From: Cordilura impudica | Taxonomy: Eukaryota > Arthropoda > Insecta > Diptera > Scathophagidae | Length of the DNA: 64,000 nt | Assembly: GCA_963682025.1 (NCBI GenBank) | Contig: OY821518.1 | Coordinates: 125,388,800-125,452,799 of the forward strand | Direction of reading: 5' to 3' | Notes under the pieces: model-generated | What the model was told of the DNA's origin: nothing | The model's database searches: none | The model's input: the letters and a program-made list of their open reading frames with translations, nothing else | Program-made: the position numbers and the translations under genes | In this document: positions 57,185 through 64,000 of the stretch, piece by piece | Layout of the letters: every line of letters begins with the position of its first letter | Position numbering within the stretch: position 1 is the stretch's first letter

Positions 57185-57915
57185 AGCGAATTTAGAGCCT
57201 ATAATTTTGTTGAACAAGGAATTTCCATTAAATCTTGTTTGCGCAATGAAATTTCTACTGAAGAGACGTTAAAAATGTTGCAGAAGGCCTATGGCGCAAA
57301 AAGATGTTTACTGTGCCAAGAAGACAGTTCCAAGAAAGCGATAAAGACAAAGAGCAGTCCGAACAAGATTTAAACATCAAGTTATGTATAACAGTTCAAA
57401 GAAATCAAAAATTTAGTGCTGCAAAATCTTCGATTTTGAATTAGAGGTCCTGCTGGTATTGTTGTTATTTCAAAGGGAGTAATCAATAGTTTTAGAAATT
57501 GATTTGGTTTAAAACATGTATATGCTCAATTAGTTCCTAAAAGGTTCAAATTTTTTAAGACTACCAGAACTAAATGAAACGCATCCGAAGATGATCGCAG
57601 AAAGAGTCCAGTAATGGTAAACAAGTTTTTGCACTACGACAATGCCCAGTCTCACACTGCCTTAGTTCTGCGACATCATTTCGAACAAATTTAACTCATA
57701 TAGCACCGTCTTCCCCAGTCTTAGCACCGTTTGACTTAAGAAAACTTAAAAGACTACGCCGCAAACACCGTTATAAATCGACTGAGAATATAAAAGCTGA
57801 ATTGCTGCAAAATGTCAAGGCCATTCCGTAAATCGACTTCAATAACTGTTTTGAGGAAACAACGTTGGCATAAGTGTACTGTATCGATGACATTGATTTG
57901 GAAGAATAACAACAA
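57185..57915 (+). pseudogene. mariner-type transposase relic, distinct lineage
   Basis: EQGISIKSCLRNEISTEETL and KMLQKAYGAKRC (about 57212-57305) match the N-terminal helix-turn-helix of a mariner subgroup different from the copies at 10 and 43 kb. Later, AQLVPKRFKFFK (57517-57555), then MVNKFLHYDNAQSHTALVLR (57618-57675) with the second catalytic Asp in HYDNA. After stops, KYRLRQ-like and KSTENIKAELLQNVKAIP, then FNNCFEE and RWHKCTVS (to 57880) complete the C-terminus. The first catalytic block is lost. No TIRs recognised. Confidence 0.78.
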
Positions 57916-58964
57916 AAGTCATCTCCAATTGAACACATCAGTATGTACATTATTTTAATTATCGTTTTACTTAGGAACCATTTATTTCAACTTCTACTTA
58001 AATTTACAATATTCGCATAGTGTGTAATAAAAATAAACATAAGAGTTTTTCTACGTACTGATTTGCTTAAAACAAAAAGTAGAAATAAACTGATTTATTT
58101 GCTTAAAATATCATTTCTAAATTACAAATGATCACAATTAATTAATTATGTATTTCAAAATGTTTATACATGCAGCTAAGTGCAACTAATTAGGGACAGT
58201 AGTAGCAATTAAGTCGTCATATTAAAGGTAATATTCATGGCTTAAAACGCTAAAACTGGTCATTATTCAGATAATTCAACTCTGTTCATCTGAAATTCAG
58301 CAAAGGTAACACTATTTTACCGTTACTTTTCTTTATGGAGTTTTTTAAATTTGTGTTATAAATTAATCACAGGTACACTAAATTAGGGACAGTAATAATT
58401 TTTTCTATACTTGGAAATTCAATTACACGGTGTGTTCTGCGTATGTATTTGGAAAGTATTAACTACTTGTTTGACTTGGGTAAAATTAAATCTTTTTATA
58501 TCAATACTCGGAAGATTGTTGTACAAATGCATTAGAATAGCCGCACTTACCTGGACATCACAGCAGACTTAAATGTTTCTAAAACCATGGCTAGCAACGC
58601 GGTGCAATATTTCAAGAAGTATTCGACTACAGAGAAGGGGACTCAAAGAAACCGAATTATAATAGATCGATAAGATGCGTAATTATCTTTGAGTCGAAAA
58701 AAAACCCTATAAATCCGCAAATGAGATAAGTGTGGCAGCCATTGGTGAAAATCAAGCAAAACCACCTGTAGATATACTAAACCGACGATTGCAAGTAGCT
58801 TTACTCTTTACAAGAATTTCCTGATAAAAGCCGCTATTATCGGCGCATAACCGAAAGAAGAGGCTAGAGTTTGCAAGAAAGAAAAGCCATTGGAGCGATG
58901 TGGTGAGGAAAGAACAATTTTATGAATTCGTACAAATTGTATTTTGTAGCATGATTTACGAAAA

Positions 58965-60335
58965 TTTATTTACGAACATACGGAAATTATTTCGAACCGG
59001 CTACATTTTTCCCTTATGCAAAACAAAAATTAACCTTTCGTAAATGTAATTATGTAAAAGGAAAGCACATGTCAAATACTTTTTAGCGTTCGCACCTTAT
59101 TCGAAAGGTATTTTACGGTCGAAGAAATAAAAAGCGCCTTAACATGTAAGTATTAGCTATAATATTAATAGGTAAGGCGATTTTTTGTGACCGATGATTT
59201 GGTCAACAGTTTTCTCCCGATTTTGACCAAACGTATTTTATTTGCAAAGTATTTCTTTTTAGCTGTCCACATTTTTAAATTTTTTGAGTTATGCTAATTT
59301 AAAGTTGCTACTAACGCATACATAAAATTATACAATGTTATGTGTGTGTTTATTAAATGTGTTAATGTGTTTACAAAAAAAAATGAGTTTGTTTTCTTCA
59401 TTCACAATAATAATTGTGTTGAATTGATTAATTATTTTGGACACAAACCAAAAAGGATTGATTGTGAATTGTCTAAAATTAATAAGCATACCCTTAGGGT
59501 AAATAATTTATTAATTTTGTAAAAATAAAATTTCTAAGAATATGCACTCGAATTTCGAGGCTGCTAGTTATAAATAAATATGTGAAAAAGTATTAAATAT
59601 ATATATTTTACTTTGCTGAATCTTTAAAGGATGGATCACATAAAAAAAAGAATAGAAAAATGAATCAAATTTCTATAACTAATATATTCAAATATACTCA
59701 GACCATAAAAACCACATTAAGTAAAATTCCCGGAAAAACAGAAAAAGTATTTTAGGTACCGGAGGTGAACCAGGCAAATTTTGTAAATTTAGAGGAAAAA
59801 GTTGTCATATTGCTAGCTATAGATAAGGCTGGAGACGGACCGGATGACGCGTTTTGGCGCTAATTCAAATGAAAAAACTGTCACAACTTCAAGTCAAAAT
59901 GGCGTAAATAACAGAACGGTTCAATATCTAAAATATGACGATGCTATGGAGAAGTATTTAAATAACGCCAGCAAAGAAATATATTCAGTCCTTCAGAAAA
60001 AATTCTATATAATACTCCACATAAACGAAGTCAAATCCTCGAAATAAAGGCAGTTTTTTACAAAAACAAGTCGATAATCAAAAAGCGAATCAGGAAAATT
60101 CTATAAAAGTTTTGTCTGAAACCGCTCAGAATCTGAATTTGAAAGTGTTGACAGATGTCAACTAAAACACCACTGGTGTGAATAAATAATTAAAGATAAG
60201 TTATGACTTGGAGGAAAGGAAATACAAACTAGCAGAAAAAATATTAGAGTTCAAACGAAAAAATCTAGAAAAACCTAGGAAAAGCTAAGTGGAAGATTGA
60301 GAATTTGGAGCTAAAAAAAAAAACACATATTGAAA
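58965..60335. other. Unidentified insert within the Tc1-like element
   Basis: Separates transposase pieces 1 and 2 and itself contains the Helitron at 59156-59567. The part 59790-60330 has Lys/Glu-rich frames (for example KYDDAMEKYLNNASKEIYSV and YDLEERKYKLAEKILEFKRK in another frame) that look like remnants of a coiled-coil or DNA-binding protein of another transposon, but I cannot name it. Confidence 0.45.
59156..59567 (+). mobile_element. Non-autonomous Helitron (family H), copy 5
   Basis: Starts ctataatattaatagg (the initial TC has mutated to GC) and ends CTGCTAG, preceded by the perfect palindrome ctcgaatttcgag; T follows. About 412 bp, longer than the other copies because of an extra segment near 59395-59450. 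Confidence 0.85.
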
Positions 60336-60491
60336 TTGGAGACTCAAAAATATTGATGTTTGGGGTGCTATGTCGTCATATGGAGTTGGAACGCTATGCG
60401 AAGTTGAATGATTTATGGATAAGGTCTAATATGGAAGGATCCTAAGCAATACAAAATGCCTTATGTTGACGAAAATATGGTGGTAATATGG

Positions 60492-61688
60492 AAGGCGACT
60501 ATAGCTTTATACTCCTGCAAAAAGGCCATTGGTAAACGATGGAGCTTTAGCCCAAACATTGCTTATCGGATCTACACAGCGGTGGTTTGACCAATACAGC
60601 TGTCCAGGGTCATCGTTTGGTGGCCCATTTTGGAGTAGGCCTCCAATATAAACCTCTCACAAGAGTACAGAGAATGGCTTCTCTGTGTATCACCGGCTAT
60701 GATGGCTCTTACACCATTGGACATATTAGGGAAGCAGTCGGGGCCTCATCGGCCATTTGACTAAGGAGCACACTACAATGGCGGGGCTACAATTGCGGAA
60801 ACGGAGTGATCCTGAATGTCGGGAATTTTCCAATGAACGTGTATTACACTACTCCAAGGAGCACTTTTGAACAACACTACAACATTCTAATATCGACCAG
60901 GGAACCTTGGTCTGGGAGGGTTCTAGTCCATTGAGGGGAGCTTGTGCGAAATCTGGCTCGAAGGTTACCAGAACACTGCAGTGTATATCAGACGGAGGTA
61001 CTGGCAATAAAAGAAGTTGCAGATTGTCTGGGTTGGAATATTCTGTCTACAACCGCAACCAACATCTTTTCTGATAGTCAAGCCGCAGAGAGATCCATGG
61101 AATCAATGTTCATGAAAACGAGAACCGCCATTAACTGCTGCCATTCCCTAAATGAGATGGCCAAACAGTTTGATATAGGAATATACTGGGAAACTGCAAA
61201 GCTAAAGAGCTGGCAAGGCAGGGTTCTTCCAGCTTCCAGCAGATTTGGAAAGTGATGGTACACCACTGGAATCGTGCAAGCTGGAACTTCGACTTCGCAC
61301 CTCTGACATAACCGATGGGCTAATGGATTAACGTGTGGGATCACAAGACAAATCTGACCGGCTCTGAATCGAAGGCACACTACTATCTCTCCCCCCTACT
61401 ATCTCTCCCCCGTGGGGAGATTTCGATGATAGTTGCTGTTATCACTGGGCACTGACTCATAGGGAGCCGCGCTGAATGCCTAAGGGTCCCATCAAATGAT
61501 TTCTGCCGTAGCTGCTGGATGTAGAGGTGGAAATTTGACATCTCAGGGGCTTCGTCTGGGGCTCAAATAGGTTCTACCGTGGGGACTGAGGGGAACGCCT
61601 ATTCGTGCCGTGGTATCAAAACTAACCCAAAGTTTAAGTGTGTTTATCCTTGGATTAACAGCCACTTCCAACCTTACCTAACCTAACG
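60492..61688 (+). pseudogene. RNase-H-bearing non-LTR fragment inserted in Tc1-like transposase
   Basis: Starts abruptly with KATIALYSCKKAIGKRWSFS and NIAYRIYTAVV (post-catalytic RT region), then KPLTRVQRMASLCITGYDGS in a second frame. The RNase H domain is the best part: LPEHCSVYQTEVLAIKEVAD and TNIFSDSQAAERSMESMF (60944-61110), then FDIGIYWETAKLKSWQG, where the usual WVPGHR is destroyed. The 3' end is ccttacctaacctaac, a short tandem tail. TATGG occurs on both sides (60487-60491 and 61689-61693) and removal rejoins VIW with IYQQD-like coding. 5'-truncated insertion. Confidence 0.87.
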
Positions 61689-62049
61689 TATGGATATATT
61701 AGCAAGATAGTCATCCAGAGCACACGGCTCTACACGTCAAGTAATAATTTTTAAACAATTTGGTTGCTGTTCCATATTGGCCTTCATGTAGCCCTAATCT
61801 CGACCCGATTAAGATCTTAGGGCAAGTTGTAAAACCAAAAGTTAGTATGTTAAAGATAAACGATTTTGATTAAATCTCAACGAAACAAAGAAGACATAGC
61901 AAGCCATTCCAAACAGCGTGTGTGAAAATTTGGTGGCTTTAATGCCTCGCAGATGTAAAGCAGTTATCGATTATAAAGACTTCGCAACAAAATATCAATT
62001 TTTTAAACAAATATTTGTTTTTTTTTTATATAAAAGTTGTGATGTCTCC
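61689..62049 (+). other. Tc1-like C-terminal coding and 3' region
   Basis: Holds transposase piece 3 and its 3' flank up to the piggyBac-like MITE. Listed so that the interval is not left blank. Confidence 0.7.
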
Positions 62050-62439
62050 TTAACCCTTTAATGCCCGATGTTGCAACATTTTAGTCCCGTAATTTTTATT
62101 TCTTCTCCTACGGCTATTGATAGAGATCATGTGCGAGCTAATCTTATTTGAATGCACATGTAAAATTTTTTTTCTGCACGAAGTGAGTTTACAAATAATC
62201 ACAAAAAAAAGTAATAAAGATAATTAAAAGTTTAATTTTAAATGCTTAAAAATATTGTTTAAGGGTACGAAAATTAGAAAAAAAAAATTTTAAAATACTT
62301 TTAGATGGCGGTCAGTCATTTTTCGAACACATAGGACTTTGATATTGATATCAATTCATATTTAGGTCTAAACTAACAACTACACAAACTTGAAAAATGT
62401 TTAACCACGCCCCAATTAATTCGGGCATGAAAGGGTTAA
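62050..62439. mobile_element. piggyBac-like MITE, 390 bp
   Basis: TTAA at 62050-62053 and 62436-62439 flank CCCTTTAATGCCCGA and the complement of TCGGGCATGAAAGGG (one mismatch in 15). No coding. Sits in the 3' untranslated part of the Tc1-like element. Its termini differ from the larger element at 27666-28941 after CCCTTT, so it is a separate family. Confidence 0.8.
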
Positions 62440-62654
62440 TTATATGCATTACTGCTATAAATCATATTTAAAAATCTGGGTCACAACTTTCTCCATATTA
62501 ATTTGTATGATGTAATTACCATTTATTTTTAATATTAAGGAGTTAAATTAACTATACTGGAACAAATTTTACCAAAATCATAGACATTTTGTTTAATTTA
62601 TTTAAAGCTAACATATTAAAATTAAGTCCCTAATGAGTTGCACGGAGCTGTACA

Positions 62655-64000
62655 TACAAATTATATAAAATTAAAATTTTTTAATTAAACAATTTTATCT
62701 CTAGAAAAAAACTATTTTAAAATTTTAATGATAAACTTACGTCTCTTTGAGAAACAGGTTAATTAATCCACGTTTTTTTTTTATAAATATTTGGTGACAA
62801 TAGAAATTTAAAATTTTATTTTTTAGTGGGCGTGGCACCTCCCATATAAAATGAACTCATGTATATTGTTTTTAGGTTAAAACTACACTCTTTTTAATCC
62901 ATTGATAATAACAATACTCGTATTATCTTGTTCTATCTTTATTTCAAAAGTTTTTTTACATTTCTTGCAGCTGCTTTCTGTTATTGAAATGTTTATTTAA
63001 CAATTCATATTTTAATTCAACTAGTCTACATATGTATGTAAAGCGTCCGATAGCATGTGATATTATTTTGTTTTAGCGACTTCATAAACCATATATTAAA
63101 GGTATATTTGATCGAATTCAGAAACCATTTAAACTAGTGATGATCGTAAATATGTTAATTATGTTTAAACACAGCAATGTAAATTTACGTAAATTAAAGT
63201 ATTTTTACAAAAAACAGAGCATTTCATAAAAAAAAAACTGTTGAATTTAATTAAAAATTTTATAAAAGAAATTTCCACACCTGTTAACCAGCAAATATAC
63301 TTAATTTTTTTTCTAAATTTGTAAATGTGTGTTAACACATTTTTGCAATAAACAAAGAACATAATTAACCCTAAATGAATTTCCTAAATTATAAACATTT
63401 AACACACACGCACACACAGCCTAGCAAGCAAATCAAATAGCTTAGCATTGTAAGGTAGGAGGCTCTTGTCATGTATACTTTTTTCTTCTTTTTTTTTTTG
63501 AAACATGCATTCATGTAGACTGTCTTTCGTGGCTAACTACGTACTTAACAGCCTGGATATTCATGGCTCATGGGCATTAAGTCGTTTGTCTCATTTATAT
63601 GAAAACAAAATTAAAAAAACAACATTATAATGATGACCATCATTAATACATGTTGAAATGTTGCTTGGACACTTGTGAACCACATAATAACGACGGTGGC
63701 TATGACCACAATAATTATGTTAAACTATACAAAAAGCACATTATACTAAAGCCATAAAGAATTGATTTCTTATGACGGTCAATTAAGGCGACGGTAACAG
63801 ATGTCTTTTGTGCGTGTGTGCGTGTTTTTTTTTTTCTTTCTTTTGGCTAAATGAAAATTATATCTTTGGTAACAAGTATGTGATTGATCGAAATGTTTAC
63901 AAAAAAGAAAAAGGTTATTGATTTGCAAACCGGAAACTTTAATTAAGTGGCCACAAATGATGAGAGGACAAATATGCAAATAATTATGGAATAAAAAAGG
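62655..64000. other. AT-rich non-coding stretch
   Basis: Contains gggcgtggcacctcccatat near 62828 (a dispersed phrase also at 31978) and a CA/CG run at 63400-63420. No gene or transposon recognised. Confidence 0.5.

Larger units (their letters stand above)
58540..62015 (+). pseudogene. Tc1-like transposase in three separated pieces
   Basis: Piece 1 (58540-58960): YLDITADLNVSKTMASNAVQ and YFKKYSTTEKGTQRN (helix-turn-helix), then IGENQAKPPVDI-like coding and RKKRLEFARK, HWSDVVRKEQF in shifted frames. Piece 2 (about 60345-60491): VWGAMSSYGVGTLCEVE, FMDKV, RILSNTK and MPYVDENMVVIW, the block just before the second catalytic Asp. Piece 3 (61691-62015): WIY, a stop, QDSHPEHTALHVK (the Asp block), then VAVPYWPSCSPNLDPIKILG (usually SPDLNPIENLW) and MPRRCKAVIDYKDF near the C-terminus. 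The first catalytic Asp region (SDES) is not visible. Multiple stops. Pieces 2 and 3 are contiguous in the ancestral protein. Confidence 0.85.
58171..62654 (+). mobile_element. Tc1-like element with four nested insertions
   Basis: Left end 58171-58200 (gcagctaagtgcaactaatt, agggac) and right end 62623-62654 (gtccctaatgagttgcacgg, agctgta) are inverted partners. A second copy of the inner motif at 58371 (acactaaattagggacagta), about 200 bp inside, suggests the IR/DR terminal design of some Tc1-like elements; the matching inner copy on the right was not found. Between the ends lie three transposase segments separated by an unknown block holding a Helitron, a non-LTR fragment, and a piggyBac-like MITE. 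Core length without inserts is roughly 1.8 kb. Confidence 0.85.

Noticed and set aside
61078..61380. 100-residue minus-strand frame
   Set aside because: It is antisense to the RNase H domain of the non-LTR fragment and has no similarity of its own.

Overview
This window reads as intergenic or intronic DNA from a higher fly (Diptera, most likely a calyptrate such as a blow fly or house-fly relative; inferred, not proven). The evidence is strong AT richness, many DINE-1/mini-me-like repeats carrying (GTCC/GTCT)n arrays, several mariner relics, Jockey-like and RNase-H-bearing non-LTR remnants, and no intact host exon. Almost every protein-like signal is a broken transposase or reverse transcriptase. 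I found no convincing host gene, true tRNA, CRISPR array or bacterial-type operon. Because nothing here is intact, the genes do not act together; the structure is a layered graveyard of mobile DNA.

Layout. 1-4.5 kb: fold-back and forward copies of repeat family 1, then a pogo/Tigger-like relic. 4.5-8.3 kb: a long inverted-repeat element split by a family 2 element, plus a small palindromic MITE. 10-11.1 kb: a mariner with both ends. 13-16.9 kb: family 2, family 1, a hAT relic and a tRNA-derived SINE that interrupts an older repeat. 19-21.7 kb: family 1 copies and a long-TIR DNA transposon whose transposase is cut by a 377-bp Helitron. 24.9-29 kb: family 1 with a Helitron inside, a Tc1/mariner-type relic, and a piggyBac-like element with another Helitron inside. 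29.1-31 kb: a reverse family 1 cluster with a fresh 295-bp tandem duplication. 31-35.2 kb: a Tc1-like relic, two Jockey-like fragments and two family 1 copies. 36.3-40 kb: mariner pieces flanking an RNase-H-type retroelement fragment, a hAT C-terminus, a Jockey-like fragment and a second mariner-type element. 41.4-47.2 kb: family 1, a 75-bp minisatellite, a mariner interrupted by a short repeat, two family-2-like elements and a 113-bp tandem repeat. 47.8-52.5 kb: a Tc1/Tc3-like relic interrupted by a 1316-bp Mutator-like element, family 2, and an element carrying a 21-bp minisatellite and a 264-bp MITE. 54.3-57.9 kb: family 1 interrupted by a 766-bp TIR element, then two more Tc1/mariner relics. 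58.2-62.7 kb: a Tc1-like element with recognisable TIRs holding at least four later insertions.

The most informative results are insertion junctions. A Helitron excises on paper to restore a transposase reading frame with no target duplication. A 9-bp duplication flanks the Mutator-like element. A SINE has an empty-site paralogue 32 kb away. Several families may be uncatalogued, but I could not search any database. The remaining stretches (about 21.7-24.9, 35.2-36.3, 52.5-54.3 and 62.7-64 kb, among others) show only AT-rich sequence and simple repeats.
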